A stretch of 64,000 nucleotides of DNA from an uncultured Pelagibacteraceae bacterium (lineage in GTDB: Bacteria; Pseudomonadota; Alphaproteobacteria; Pelagibacterales; Pelagibacteraceae): positions 1-64,000 of the forward strand of contig CACNRG010000004.1 of the NCBI GenBank assembly GCA_902622805.1. Direction: 5' to 3'. The notes below the pieces were generated by a model. That model did no database searches, was not told where the DNA came from, and saw only the letters and a program-made list of their open reading frames with translations. Shown here piece after piece: positions 46,322 through 56,500 of the stretch. Numbering within the stretch: the first letter of the stretch is position 1; every line of letters begins with the position of its first letter. Position numbers and translations under genes: made by a program.

Positions 46322-46920
46322 TAAAGATTTTGAGCTGCTACCATTGAAAGTAACATTGGAAGTGATAGTAAAGTATTCATTCTTGAGAATAACATTGCTA
46401 TTTTAGCAGATCTCACTTTTATTTCTGGATCACAATTAACAATACCTAGAGCTTTTTTTTGATTTGGCCAGATTATAAACCACACATTTGATGCCATAAT
46501 AATTCCTAACCACATCCCAATCCCAATTGCTGTATGTTTTGGAATTCCTGAATAGATGCTTAAGGTTAAAACATCATAGAAGTAGCCATTGATTAAGGAT
46601 AGGGCAAAACCAGATAAAATAGTGAAAAAAGCTGCCCATCTAAAATAAAATAATGCTGCAGGAGCAATCACCTTACCAATCGCAGGTTTTTGCTCATCTG
46701 GAATTTTTGACATGTTTGGTATTTGAATAAAGTTAAAATACCATAATAAACCAATCCACATTATTGCTACAACTACATGAATAAATCTACACAACCAACT
46801 CCAAAATATAGTGTCAAATGCGAAACCGTCATTTAGAAAAAATAATAAAAGAAATAATAGAATTGTTAGAGAAAAGGAGGCATATACCGTTTTTGATAAC
46901 GATGATAATAATTTCAACAT
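46318..46920 (-). CDS. PuuD-like (urate oxidase N-terminal domain) membrane protein
   Basis: The 200-residue protein has about five membrane segments and the family-type segment RFIHVVVAIMWIGLLWYFNF near 45-64, with a conserved-looking His in a membrane helix. A second motif lies in GIPKHTAIGIGMWLGIIMASN. These are the marks of the PuuD/urate oxidase N-terminal membrane domain. Full PuuD has about eight helices and a C-terminal cytochrome c domain with CxxCH; no such domain is present, so urate oxidation is not implied. Gene order offers no clear partner. Confidence 0.75.
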   Translation of the reverse strand: MLKLLSSLSKTVYASFSLTILLFLLLFFLNDGFAFDTIFWSWLCRFIHVVVAIMWIGLLWYFNFIQIPNMSKIPDEQKPAIGKVIAPAALFYFRWAAFFTILSGFALSLINGYFYDVLTLSIYSGIPKHTAIGIGMWLGIIMASNVWFIIWPNQKKALGIVNCDPEIKVRSAKIAMLFSRMNTLLSLPMLLSMVAAQNLY

Positions 46921-46993
46921 TAATAAAAAAATTATATACTAAAAAAGATTTTATTATAATATAAAATTAAAAAAATAATTTATATAAAATATT

Positions 46994-47590
46994 ATGGACT
47001 TTAAATTACCAAAATTAGATTATTCAAATGACGCACTTTCACCAATAATGTCAGAAGAAACTTTAGATCTACATCACGGTAAGCATCATCAAACTTATAT
47101 AACAAATTTAAATAATTTTATAAAAGATACAGATATGGCAAACATGTCATTAGAGGAAGTTATTACAAAAAGCTCTAAAGATAAATCTAAAACTGGAATA
47201 TTCAATAATGCAAGCCAACATTGGAACCATAATCTTTTTTGGAAATGTATGAAACCAAATGGTGGTGGAAATATTCCCTCTAAACTTGAAAAAAGAATTA
47301 CTACTGATTTTGGAAGCGTAGAACAATTCAAGAAAGATTTTAAACAAGCAGGTATTACTCAATTTGGCTCTGGATGGTGTTGGTTATCTATAAATTCTGA
47401 GGGGAAACTTGTTGTTTCAAAAACAGCTAATGCAGCAAATCCTTTGATTGAAAATATGAAACCTATTTTAGGCTGTGATGTGTGGGAACATTCTTATTAT
47501 ATAGATTATAGAAATCGAAGACCAGAATATTTAGATAAATTTGTTGATAATTTAATCAATTGGGAATTTGTAGAATCTTTATTAGATTGA
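46994..47590 (+). CDS. sodB: Iron/manganese superoxide dismutase
   Basis: The enzyme dismutates superoxide. The 198-residue protein has the metal ligands in the expected places: His27 (LDLHHGKHHQTYI), His in ASQHWNHNLFW near 74-84, and Asp and His in CDVWEHSYYIDYRNRRPEYL near 158-170. The length and the GSGWCWL segment fit the Fe-type, but Fe and Mn use cannot be settled from motifs. It is divergent from the PuuD-like gene (73-base gap) and convergent with the next membrane protein (13-base gap). Confidence 0.95.
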   Translation: MDFKLPKLDYSNDALSPIMSEETLDLHHGKHHQTYITNLNNFIKDTDMANMSLEEVITKSSKDKSKTGIFNNASQHWNHNLFWKCMKPNGGGNIPSKLEKRITTDFGSVEQFKKDFKQAGITQFGSGWCWLSINSEGKLVVSKTANAANPLIENMKPILGCDVWEHSYYIDYRNRRPEYLDKFVDNLINWEFVESLLD

Positions 47591-47603
47591 AGGACGATTT
47601 AAT

Positions 47604-48020
47604 TTATATTTTTATTTTTCTCGCGTGAATGAAAGATTTTATACATTGAATTAAGAAAATAGTTCCAGTTAATAACATCATTAATTTTGAAAGGTCAGCC
47701 CAATAATTTTCAAAAAAATTTCCAGAGGTTATCGACCTAATAATATCTAAACCTCCTAAGAAAATAATTAAACCAAAAAAAACAACAATATGCATAAATA
47801 ATTTTTTTTTTGAACTAAATTTGATAGATGAATAGGCAAATATTAAAATTGGAATTCCTAAAAAAGATGGTATATACGACGTAAAAGAATTACTTTCACT
47901 TAATAGACTTATAATAATACCCCATATTATTAAAAATAAACCATATAGAATAGACAAATTTTCTATTTTCATTCCAAATGTTTTAAATTCTGCCTTGTCT
48001 TGATTTAGATCATTTTCCAT
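47604..48020 (-). CDS. Four-helix membrane protein of unknown function
   Basis: I do not recognise this 138-residue protein. It shows four predicted membrane segments (about 22-40, 47-65, 72-92, 110-128) after an acidic N-terminus, and ends with FIHARKIKI. No motif points to a function. It lies between sodB and a proposed 48-residue membrane peptide on the same strand. The compositions of the three minus-strand genes (uvrA, peptide, this gene) suggest they might share a transcript. Confidence 0.7.
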   Translation of the reverse strand: MENDLNQDKAEFKTFGMKIENLSILYGLFLIIWGIIISLLSESNSFTSYIPSFLGIPILIFAYSSIKFSSKKKLFMHIVVFFGLIIFLGGLDIIRSITSGNFFENYWADLSKLMMLLTGTIFLIQCIKSFIHARKIKI

Positions 48021-48037
48021 AATTAGAATATATTTAA

Positions 48038-48184
48038 TTAGCTCAAATTAATCAAACTAATTCCTGTTATAAAAAATATTATTAACCAAATTAAACCTTT
48101 AATCAAAAAAAAAGTAAATCCACCAATAAGAAAAATTTTTCCTATTTTCTTATTTTTAAAAATTTTTTTAAATAATCTTTTCAA
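48038..48184 (-). CDS. Proposed 48-residue membrane peptide overlapping the uvrA stop
   Basis: This open frame starts with TTG at 48184-48182, overlapping the uvrA TGA by two bases (TTGA), an arrangement like a coupled start. It encodes a Lys-rich N-terminus ([17 protein letters not shown]) and then a long hydrophobic stretch with [18 protein letters not shown] (about residues 21-38), that is, a single-pass peptide with a positive-inside tail. It ends just before the next minus-strand gene. No ATG is available. Coding status rests on position and topology only. Confidence 0.45.
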   Translation of the reverse strand: MKRLFKKIFKNKKIGKIFLIGGFTFFLIKGLIWLIIFFITGISLINLS

Positions 48185-51039
48185 TTTGTTAATAATGGTT
48201 TTAAAAATTTTCCTGTATAGCTTGAATTAATTCTACATATTTCTTCAGGTTTTCCCTCAGCTATAATTTTACCACCTTTGACACCACCTTCAGGACCCAT
48301 ATCTACAATATAATCAGCAGTTTTAATTACATCTAAATTATGCTCAATAACAACCACAGTATTTCCTAATGCAACAAAAGTGTGAAGAATTTCTAAAAGT
48401 TTTTTAATATCGTGTTGATGAAGACCTGTCGTTGGTTCATCTAGAATATACATCGTTCGACCAGTAGATCTTTTGGACAATTCTTTTGCTAATTTAATTC
48501 TTTGAGCTTCACCACCTGATAATGTCGTAGCTTGTTGCCCTATTTTTATATATCCAAGTCCAACTTTCTTAAGAGTTAATAATTTTGACTTTATATTTGA
48601 TATATTTTCAAAATATTCGCATCCTTCATCTACAGTCATGTTCAAAACATCTGCAATACTTTTATCTTTAAATTTTATTTCTAATGTCTCTCTATTATAT
48701 CTTGTGCCCTTACATTCATCACATTGTATATAAACATCTGGCAAAAAGTGCATTTCATAAGTTATAACACCGTCACCTTCACAAGCTTCACATCTTCCAC
48801 CTTTAACATTAAATGAAAAACGACCTGGTTTATAACCTCTTGTTTTAGACTCGGGCAAACCAGTGAACCAATCCCTTATGGGACCAAATGCCCCTGTGTA
48901 AGTTGCTGGGTTTGATCTTGGAGTTCTACCAATTGGAGATTGGTCAATATCAATAATCTTATCAACTAATTCAGTTCCCTTAAATCCTTTGAATGGTTTA
49001 GGAATTTTTCGTGATTTATTATTATTTAATGTAAGATTTAAAGCATTGTAAAGTGTTTGTAAAATAAGTGTAGATTTTCCAGATCCTGAAACTCCAGTAA
49101 CACATGTTAAACTTCCTAATGGTATCTTTAAGTTTACATTGTCTAAGTTATTACCTGTTGCTCCTGATATTTCTAAAAATCTTCCATTTTTTGCTAATCT
49201 TCTTTTTACAGGTACGTTAATCTTGTACTTATTAGATAAATATTTTCCAGTAATACTATCATTGTTATTACAGATATCTTTAAATGAACCTTGTGCAACT
49301 ATTTCACCACCTTTATTCCCTGCTTCAGGACCAAGATCGATAATATGATCTGCATTTTCCATAGTCTCAGTGTCGTGCTCTACTACAATAACTGTGTTTC
49401 CTAAATCTCTTAGTCTTTTAAGAGCACTTATTAATTTAACATTATCTTTTTGATGAAGACCGATTGATGGTTCATCAAGAACATATAATACTCCTGTTAA
49501 ACCCGACCCGATCTGAGAGGCTAATCTAATTCTTTGCGCTTCACCTCCAGACAAAGTACCAGATTCTCTCGATAAAGTTAGATAATCTAATCCAACATTT
49601 AATAAGAAGGTTAATCTTTCATTAATTTCTTTTAAAATATGTTCTGCAATTTTAATTTGCCTTTTATTTAGATTATTGTTCAAATTTTTGAACCACGCAG
49701 CAGCATCTAGAATAGATTTTTCAGTTACTTCACTAATATGTAGTCCATCAATTTTAACACATAAGGCTTCATCTTTAAGTCTATATCCGCTACATCTTTC
49801 ACATTTTGTATCAGACTGATATTGTGAAATTTCTTCTCTCTTCCAATCACTATCAGTCTCTAAATATCTTCTCTCTAGATTATTAATTACACCCTCAAAA
49901 GTCTTTTTATGAGAGTATTTTTCATAACCATCATCATAGGTAAATTTTATTTCCTCATCATCAGAGCCATAGAGGATAATATCTTTAATTTTTTTTGATA
50001 ATTTTATCCATTTGTCTTCTAAAGAAAAATTGTAATGTTTGGCAAGTGACGCTAGGGTTTGGGCATAATATAATGTCGTAGTTTTAGCCCAAGGCTCAAT
50101 TGCACCATCGGCAATACTTTTTTTTTCATTTGGAATTACTAAATTAGGATCAACATTCAATTTAACTCCTATCCCCTCACACTCTTCGCAGGCTCCAAAT
50201 GGACTATTAAAAGAAAATAATCTGGGTTCAATTTCTTCAATTGTAAATCCGCTTTCAGGACAGGCAAATTTTGTAGAGAATATTAATTTCTCAATTTTTC
50301 TAAATTTTTTAGGTAATGTTTCATCTTCATATTCAACAAATATTAAACCATTTGCTAAATTTACTGCTGTTTCAATACCTTCTGCTAATCTATTTCCTAA
50401 AGAAGAATTTAGAACAATTCTATCAACTAAAATTGAAATATCATGTTTAACTTTTTTGTTAATATCAGGTACTTTTTCAATATCATACAGATTTTCATCA
50501 ATCTTAATTTTTCTGAAACCCCTTTTTTTAAAGTTTAAAATTTCTTTTTTGTATTCACCCTTTCTTCCTCTAACAACAGGAGCATATAAATATATAGTTG
50601 CCTTTTTTGGTAATTCTTTAATTTTATCTACAATTTGAGTTATTGTTTGCGAAGTAATAGGTTTGCCAGTAAATGGTGAATAGGGTACCCCAGCTCTTGC
50701 AAATAAAACTCTCATATAATCATAAATTTCAGTAACAGTAGCTACAGTTGATCTTGGATTTTTAGACGTATTTTTCTGTTCTATAGAAATTGCTGGACTT
50801 AGACCCTCTATGAGATCTACGTTAGGTTTTTTCATTTTGTCTAAAAATTGTCTTGCATAAGCTGATAAACTCTCAACATATCGTCTTTGGCCCTCTGCAT
50901 AAACGGTGTCAAAGGCCAATGAAGATTTCCCAGATCCAGATAATCCAGTAATAACCACAAACTTATCTTTAGGTATCTCTAGAGAAATATTTTTTAAATT
51001 ATGCTCTTTAGCACCCTTAATAACTATCTTTTTGATCAT
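48181..51039 (-). CDS. uvrA: Excinuclease ABC subunit A
   Basis: UvrA is the damage sensor of nucleotide excision repair. The 952-residue protein has two ABC ATPase modules, with Walker [10 protein letters not shown] near 33 and GVSGSGKST near 645, and two LSGGEAQRI signatures near 495 and 835. Two zinc-finger regions are seen (ACPESGF...CEECEG near 260-290 and CEACEGDGV...CDECKG near 745-775). It is divergent from ssb over a 90-base gap. I see no SOS-type GTTC repeat there. Confidence 0.98.
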   Translation of the reverse strand: MIKKIVIKGAKEHNLKNISLEIPKDKFVVITGLSGSGKSSLAFDTVYAEGQRRYVESLSAYARQFLDKMKKPNVDLIEGLSPAISIEQKNTSKNPRSTVATVTEIYDYMRVLFARAGVPYSPFTGKPITSQTITQIVDKIKELPKKATIYLYAPVVRGRKGEYKKEILNFKKRGFRKIKIDENLYDIEKVPDINKKVKHDISILVDRIVLNSSLGNRLAEGIETAVNLANGLIFVEYEDETLPKKFRKIEKLIFSTKFACPESGFTIEEIEPRLFSFNSPFGACEECEGIGVKLNVDPNLVIPNEKKSIADGAIEPWAKTTTLYYAQTLASLAKHYNFSLEDKWIKLSKKIKDIILYGSDDEEIKFTYDDGYEKYSHKKTFEGVINNLERRYLETDSDWKREEISQYQSDTKCERCSGYRLKDEALCVKIDGLHISEVTEKSILDAAAWFKNLNNNLNKRQIKIAEHILKEINERLTFLLNVGLDYLTLSRESGTLSGGEAQRIRLASQIGSGLTGVLYVLDEPSIGLHQKDNVKLISALKRLRDLGNTVIVVEHDTETMENADHIIDLGPEAGNKGGEIVAQGSFKDICNNNDSITGKYLSNKYKINVPVKRRLAKNGRFLEISGATGNNLDNVNLKIPLGSLTCVTGVSGSGKSTLILQTLYNALNLTLNNNKSRKIPKPFKGFKGTELVDKIIDIDQSPIGRTPRSNPATYTGAFGPIRDWFTGLPESKTRGYKPGRFSFNVKGGRCEACEGDGVITYEMHFLPDVYIQCDECKGTRYNRETLEIKFKDKSIADVLNMTVDEGCEYFENISNIKSKLLTLKKVGLGYIKIGQQATTLSGGEAQRIKLAKELSKRSTGRTMYILDEPTTGLHQHDIKKLLEILHTFVALGNTVVVIEHNLDVIKTADYIVDMGPEGGVKGGKIIAEGKPEEICRINSSYTGKFLKPLLTN

Positions 51040-51129
51040 AAATTTTCTTGCTATGGATTAATATAATTAATATTCAGAGCAATATGTGGTATAAATTTAA
51101 ATTAATTAACATTCAAATTTTAAAATATT

Positions 51130-51585
51130 ATGGCTGGAAGTTTAAATAAAGTTCTTTTAATTGGTCGATTAGGCGCAGACCCCGAAGTTAAACAAATGGT
51201 TAATGGCAAGAGTGTCGCTAGAATAAGTCTTGCTACAAGCCAATCTTGGAAAGATAAGAATACAGGTGAAAAAAAAGAGAAAACTGAATGGCACCGTGTG
51301 GTTGTATTTAATGAGGGCTTAGTAAGTGTTGTTCAACAATATTTAAAAAAAGGTGCGCAAATTTACGTTGAAGGTCAACTCACTACTAGAAAGTGGAAAG
51401 ATGAGCAATCTGGTCAAGATAAATTTTCAACTGAAATAGTAATTCAAGGTTATAATTCTTCACTAACAATGTTAGGAGGAGGAAATTCAGGAGGAGGAAT
51501 TCAAAATGACAACAATCAGTCATCAACTTCTCTTGAAGATACTTCTCAAGTGTCAAATGACATGGATGATGAGATTCCATTTTAA
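51130..51585 (+). CDS. ssb: Single-stranded DNA-binding protein
   Basis: SSB coats single-stranded DNA in replication and repair. The 151-residue protein has the OB-fold start [20 protein letters not shown], the central [14 protein letters not shown], a Gly/Asn/Ser-rich linker (about 115-140), and the acidic tip DDEIPF at the C-terminus that recruits partner proteins. The tip is intact. It stands opposite uvrA, a common alphaproteobacterial arrangement, and gyrA follows 5 bases after. Confidence 0.97.
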   Translation: MAGSLNKVLLIGRLGADPEVKQMVNGKSVARISLATSQSWKDKNTGEKKEKTEWHRVVVFNEGLVSVVQQYLKKGAQIYVEGQLTTRKWKDEQSGQDKFSTEIVIQGYNSSLTMLGGGNSGGGIQNDNNQSSTSLEDTSQVSNDMDDEIPF

Positions 51586-51590
51586 TTTTC

Positions 51591-54170
51591 ATGGAAAAAA
51601 CTGAAGTCTCAAAAGATAAAAAAATAAAACTCATTTCAATGCATGATGAGATGAGCTCATCATATCTTTCATATGCAATGAGCGTTATAGTAAGTAGGGC
51701 TCTTCCTGACGTTAGGGATGGTCTCAAACCTGTTCATAGAAGAATACTTTATGCAATGTACAAAGGAGGTTATGATTGGTCTAAACAATTTAGAAAATCT
51801 GCAAGAATAGTTGGTGATGTTATAGGTAAGTATCATCCACATGGTGATCAATCTGTCTATGATGCTTTGGTTAGAATGGTTCAAGATTTCTCTATGAGCT
51901 TACCTCTTGTTGACGGTCAGGGCAATTTTGGTTCTATTGATGGTGATCCAGCTGCAGCCATGAGATATACAGAAACACGTTTATCTAAAGTATCTCAATA
52001 TCTAATAGATGATATTGAAAAAAATACCGTAGATTTTAAAAATAATTATGACGAAACAGAAAAGGAACCAACTGTTTTACCTTCTCAATATCCAAACCTA
52101 CTTGTAAATGGAGCAGGTGGAATTGCTGTTGGAATGGCCACTAGTATACCACCACATAATTTAGGTGAAATAATAAATGGAACTTTAGCCCTTATTGAAA
52201 ATAAAGATATCAAAATTAAAGAATTAATGAAACATATACCTGGTCCAGATTTTCCAACAGGTGGAGTTATAATTGGAAAAGATATTATAAAACAAGGTTA
52301 TAACAAGGGTAGAGGGTCATTCAAAATAAGAGGTGAAATTACAATAGAAACTCAAAAAAATGGAAGAGAAAGACTAATTATTAACTCAATTCCCTATCAA
52401 GTTAATAAGTCAGTTTTAAATGAAAGAATTGCTCAATTAGTTAGAGAAAAAAAAATAGAAGGTATTAAAGATATTCGTGATGAGTCTAATAGAGAAGGTA
52501 TAAGAGTTTCTATTGACTTAAGAAATGGTGTTGAGCCTGAAACAATTAAAAGACAGCTTTATAAAAATACTCAAATTGAAAGTTCATTTGGTTTTAATAC
52601 TTTAGCAATTGTTGAAGGAAAACCAAAGACGTGTAATCTTAAAGAATTTTTAGAAAACTTTTTAAATTTTAGAGAAGATGTTGTAATTAAAAAAACTAAA
52701 TTTGATTTAAAAAAAGCTGAGGAAAGAGCACATATATTAATTGGTTTATCAGTTTCAGTTGAAAATTTAGATAAAGTTATTAAAATTATTAGAAATTCGA
52801 AAAATCCAGATGATGCTAAAAAATCAATTTTAAGCACTAAATGGAAAATTAGCAAATCACAAAAAATGATTTCTCTTATTGAGGGAAAAAAATCGAAAAA
52901 TATTTACAGTTTAACTGAACCACAAGTAGTAGCTATACTTGAATTAAGATTACAAAAATTAACTGCTCTTGGAATAAATGAAATCGAGCTAGAAATAAAA
53001 AAATTATCTGATTTAATTACAAAATTTAAAAAGATTATTTCCTCTAAAAAAGAATTATTAAAAGTAATTAGTGAAGAATTAAGAAATATAAAAGAAAAAT
53101 TTTCTATTCCGAGAAGAACTAAAATCATTGATGCAGTATTAAATTATGATATTGAAGAGACTATTCAAAAACAATCAGTTTTAATCACTGTAACGCTCCA
53201 AGGATACATAAAGCGCGGTTCTTTAAATAGTGTTAAAACTCAAAAAAGAGGTGGAAAAGGTAAAACTGGTATAACTACAAGAAACGAGGATTCAGTTGTA
53301 CAAACTTTATCTGTAGATACTCACACATCAGTTTTATTTTTTTCAACGGAAGGTCTTGTATATAGAATTAAAGCTTGGAAAATACCCGAAGGTTCTGCAT
53401 CATCTAAAGGCAAATCGTTGTTTAATCTTTTACCATTAAAAAATCATCAATCAATAAGCTCAATTATGCCTTTTCCAGATAGTGATGAAAATTTAGATAA
53501 TTATCAAATAATTTTTGCTACAGCTAAAGGCAAAGTGAGAAAAAATAGTTTAGAAGATTTTTCGTCAATAAATACATCTGGTAAAATTGCTATGAAATTA
53601 GATAATAATGATAGAATTGTTGGTGTAAAAATTTGTAAAGAAAATCAAGATGTAATTTTAAGTACCAAGTTTGGTAAATGTATTAGATTTGAGTCAAAAA
53701 AATTAAGAATTTTCAAAGGTAGATCATCAAAAGGAATTAAAGGAATAGAACTTTCTCCACATGATGAAATTGTATCTTTATCAATAATAAATAATGACAA
53801 AATTAGTAAAAATGGCAAAAAATCTAAAGATGAAAAATCAGAACTTAAAGCAGGGGAAAAATTTATTCTTTCAATAACCGAAAACGGTTATGGTAAAAAA
53901 ACATCACATTATGATTACCGAGTAACTAATAGAGGTGGAAAAGGAATTATCGGCATTGTAAATTCTCCAAGAAATGGAAATATATCTTCTTCATTCCCTG
54001 TATTTGAAGGAGATGAAATTATGATATCAACTAATAAAGGTAGAGTAATAAGAGTAGCCGTAAAAGAAATCAGAACAGCAGGAAGGAACACTCAAGGGGT
54101 AAGAATTATAAAATTATCAGGTGATGAAAAAGTTGTTTCTGCAATAAAAATTGAGGATAATTTGATATAA
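51591..54170 (+). CDS. gyrA: DNA gyrase subunit A
   Basis: GyrA carries the DNA-cleaving Tyr of gyrase. The 859-residue protein has the winged-helix region with [15 protein letters not shown] (82-96) and the catalytic [11 protein letters not shown] with Tyr126. The C-terminal beta-pinwheel begins with the gyrase box near 540 ([11 protein letters not shown]), which separates it from ParC. The position equal to E. coli Ser83 is Gln87, and Asp87 is kept as Asp91. The TAA overlaps coaD by one base. Confidence 0.98.
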   Translation: MEKTEVSKDKKIKLISMHDEMSSSYLSYAMSVIVSRALPDVRDGLKPVHRRILYAMYKGGYDWSKQFRKSARIVGDVIGKYHPHGDQSVYDALVRMVQDFSMSLPLVDGQGNFGSIDGDPAAAMRYTETRLSKVSQYLIDDIEKNTVDFKNNYDETEKEPTVLPSQYPNLLVNGAGGIAVGMATSIPPHNLGEIINGTLALIENKDIKIKELMKHIPGPDFPTGGVIIGKDIIKQGYNKGRGSFKIRGEITIETQKNGRERLIINSIPYQVNKSVLNERIAQLVREKKIEGIKDIRDESNREGIRVSIDLRNGVEPETIKRQLYKNTQIESSFGFNTLAIVEGKPKTCNLKEFLENFLNFREDVVIKKTKFDLKKAEERAHILIGLSVSVENLDKVIKIIRNSKNPDDAKKSILSTKWKISKSQKMISLIEGKKSKNIYSLTEPQVVAILELRLQKLTALGINEIELEIKKLSDLITKFKKIISSKKELLKVISEELRNIKEKFSIPRRTKIIDAVLNYDIEETIQKQSVLITVTLQGYIKRGSLNSVKTQKRGGKGKTGITTRNEDSVVQTLSVDTHTSVLFFSTEGLVYRIKAWKIPEGSASSKGKSLFNLLPLKNHQSISSIMPFPDSDENLDNYQIIFATAKGKVRKNSLEDFSSINTSGKIAMKLDNNDRIVGVKICKENQDVILSTKFGKCIRFESKKLRIFKGRSSKGIKGIELSPHDEIVSLSIINNDKISKNGKKSKDEKSELKAGEKFILSITENGYGKKTSHYDYRVTNRGGKGIIGIVNSPRNGNISSSFPVFEGDEIMISTNKGRVIRVAVKEIRTAGRNTQGVRIIKLSGDEKVVSAIKIEDNLI

Positions 54171-54661
54171 TGTCTAAAGTTGCAATATATCCTGGAACAT
54201 TTGATCCAATTACATTTGGTCATATTGATGTGATTAAGAAGTCTTTAAGATTATTTGAAAAGATTATCGTAGCTGTTTCTGATGGTGAAAATAAGAAATA
54301 TTTATTTGATGCTGATGAAAGAATAGAAATTGTAAAAAAAGCTTTATTTTCTGATTTAAAATTAAACAAAAATAAAATTATGGTAATATCCTTCTCATCT
54401 CTTACAACAGATTTATGTAAGAAATATAAATCAAACATTATACTTAGAGGGTTAAGAGCAGCATCAGACTTTGAGTATGAATTCCAGTTAGCTGGTATGA
54501 ATAGAAAACTTAATAATAATATAGAAACACTTTTTTTAATGTCTGATGTGGAAAATCAAATTATTTCCTCAAAATTTGTTAAAGAAATTATTAAATTAGG
54601 TGGAGATATTAAAAAATTCACTACAAAAAGCACAATTAAATCTTTAAAAGAAAAAATATGA
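54170..54661 (+). CDS. coaD: Phosphopantetheine adenylyltransferase
   Basis: CoaD makes dephospho-CoA from 4'-phosphopantetheine and ATP. The 163-residue protein starts with the nucleotide motif YPGTFDPITFGHIDVI (His18 of TxGH type) and has the ILRGLRAASDFEYEFQLAGMNR substrate-binding segment near 88-109, and ISSKFVKEI near the C-terminus. The length is typical. It overlaps gyrA by one base and the cyclophilin gene by 4 bases. Confidence 0.98.
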   Translation: MSKVAIYPGTFDPITFGHIDVIKKSLRLFEKIIVAVSDGENKKYLFDADERIEIVKKALFSDLKLNKNKIMVISFSSLTTDLCKKYKSNIILRGLRAASDFEYEFQLAGMNRKLNNNIETLFLMSDVENQIISSKFVKEIIKLGGDIKKFTTKSTIKSLKEKI

Positions 54662-55218
54662 TTAAATTTTTTTTAAATACAATAATATTTTTTTTAATAA
54701 TAACCAACCAATCAATTGCAGAGGAGAACCTAATGATTTTAAAACTAAAAGATGGAAATGTTAAAATAGAACTGTTTCCAGATGTAGCACCAAAACATGT
54801 AAAAAGAATTAAAGAATTAGCAGATAGTGGTAAATATGATAATGTTGTGTTTCATAGAGTCATAGATGGTTTTATGGCTCAAACTGGTGATGTTAAATTT
54901 GGAAATTCAAGTTCCAAAGATTTTGATTTAAGAAGAGCAGGAATGGGTGGGTCTGACTTACCCGATTTAACACAAGAATTTAACAATCTTCCCCATGATA
55001 GAGGAACTCTATCTATGGCTCGATCATCGGATCCTAATAGTGCAAATAGTCAATTTTTTATATGCTTTAAGCCTGCACCGTTTTTAGATAAACAATACAC
55101 TGTTTTTGGAAAAGTAATTGAAGGTATGGAGTATGTAGATAAGATTAAAAAAGGTGATGAAAACAACAATGGTGCCGTATCAGATCCTGATAAAATCGTA
55201 AGTTTTAAATCTTTATAA
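54658..55218 (+). CDS. ppiA: Exported cyclophilin-type peptidyl-prolyl isomerase
   Basis: This folding catalyst has a signal peptide (hydrophobic 3-17, then SIAEE) and should act in the periplasm. The cyclophilin core is visible: FHRVIDGFMAQTGD near 62-75, GTLSMARSSDPNSANSQFFI near 116-135 and FGKVIEGMEYVDKI. The active-site Arg of FHRVI is present. The naming ppiA versus ppiB is uncertain; the signal peptide favours the exported type. It is the third gene in the gyrA-coaD chain and is followed 7 bases later by tgt. Confidence 0.9.
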   Translation: MIKFFLNTIIFFLIITNQSIAEENLMILKLKDGNVKIELFPDVAPKHVKRIKELADSGKYDNVVFHRVIDGFMAQTGDVKFGNSSSKDFDLRRAGMGGSDLPDLTQEFNNLPHDRGTLSMARSSDPNSANSQFFICFKPAPFLDKQYTVFGKVIEGMEYVDKIKKGDENNNGAVSDPDKIVSFKSL

Positions 55219-55225
55219 ATAGTTA

Positions 55226-56338
55226 ATGGCATTAAAAGATTTTGCCTTCAAAATATTAAAAGAAGACAATTTCGCAAGATGTGGATTAATTCAGACTCAT
55301 AGAGGCAATATACATACGCCAACTTTTATGCCTGTTGGAACTCAAGCTACTATTAAAGCTTGCAGAATTGAGGATATAAAAAAAACTGGTTCTGAAATAA
55401 TTCTATCTAATACTTATCATTTAATGATAAGACCAGGTGTTGATCGCATTAGAAATGCTGGTGGGCTTCATAAGTTTATGAATTGTGATTTACCAATATT
55501 GACTGACTCCGGAGGATTTCAAGTAATGTCTTTATCAAAACTAAACAAAATTGACAGAGAAAAAGGTGCAATATTTAATTCTCATGTTGATGGCAAAAAA
55601 TTCTATTTAAGTCCTGAAGAGAGTATAAGAATTCAATTAGGACTTAATTCAGATATTATTATGATTATGGATGAGTGCCCAAAAAATACCTCTAATTATG
55701 AGATGATAAGAAAATCTATGGAATTATCTCTATATTGGGCACAAAGATCAAAAATAGCTTTCGGGAAAAATTCTCACAAAGCTTTGTTTGGAATTATTCA
55801 GGGAGGTTTATTTAAAGATTTAAGATTAAAATCTTTAAATGAACTAATGAAATTAGAATTTGATGGATATGCACTAGGTGGACTGGCTGTTGGTGAAAGT
55901 CAAAATGAAATGTTTCAAGTTTTAGATGATATAAAATATAGTTTACCTTCAGATAAACCACATTATTTAATGGGCGTTGGAACACCTTCAGATATATTAG
56001 GAGCTGTCAAAAGAGGAATTGATATGTTTGATTGTGTATTGCCAACAAGGTCTGGAAGAACTGGTTTAGCTTTTACATGGGGAGGTAGAATAAATATTAA
56101 GAATAATAAGTATCAAAATGATAATTCACCACTTGACCCAGAATGTGACAATTTAAACTTAAATAAATATTCTAAAAATTATTTGAACCATCTATTTAAT
56201 ACTAACGAGATATTAGCCTCAATGCTACTAACACTCCATAATATCAATTTTTATCAAGAATTAATGAGATCAATTCGTGAAAATATTCACAATGGTACGT
56301 TTGATGAATTTCATAATAAATACATAGATAAGTTGTAA
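55226..56338 (+). CDS. tgt: Queuine tRNA-ribosyltransferase with eroded zinc site
   Basis: Tgt exchanges guanine 34 of GUN-anticodon tRNAs for the queuine precursor. The 370-residue protein has the substrate pocket LTDSGGFQVMSL near 90-101, GIIQGGLFKDLR, YALGGLAVGE and the nucleophile region FDCVLPTR near 270. The usual CxCxxC...H zinc site reads C307-D-N309-L-N-L312...H338, so only the first Cys and the His remain. All catalytic motifs look intact. tRNA-Asn(GTT) in this window is a likely substrate type. Confidence 0.95.
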   Translation: MALKDFAFKILKEDNFARCGLIQTHRGNIHTPTFMPVGTQATIKACRIEDIKKTGSEIILSNTYHLMIRPGVDRIRNAGGLHKFMNCDLPILTDSGGFQVMSLSKLNKIDREKGAIFNSHVDGKKFYLSPEESIRIQLGLNSDIIMIMDECPKNTSNYEMIRKSMELSLYWAQRSKIAFGKNSHKALFGIIQGGLFKDLRLKSLNELMKLEFDGYALGGLAVGESQNEMFQVLDDIKYSLPSDKPHYLMGVGTPSDILGAVKRGIDMFDCVLPTRSGRTGLAFTWGGRINIKNNKYQNDNSPLDPECDNLNLNKYSKNYLNHLFNTNEILASMLLTLHNINFYQELMRSIRENIHNGTFDEFHNKYIDKL

Positions 56339-56364
56339 TTTTTACGATTTTTAAAATTTCGGGT

Positions 56365-56392
56365 TTGAATTATTAAAATAATTCTATATATA
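56365..56392 (+). promoter_or_regulatory. Candidate promoter of tRNA-Lys
   Basis: TTGAAT (56365-56370) and TATATA (56387-56392) lie 16 bases apart, with a start point about 17 bases before the mature tRNA. The run of alternating TA leaves the exact -10 open. Confidence 0.4.
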
Positions 56393-56416
56393 CAATTTTC
56401 ATTCACTGGATGATGT

Positions 56417-56492
<76 letters not shown>

Positions 56493-56500
56493 CTAAAAAT

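Noticed and set aside
51040..51129. An SOS (LexA) operator between uvrA and ssb
   Set aside because: No GTTC-N7-GTTC repeat or similar palindrome can be found in the 90-base gap.
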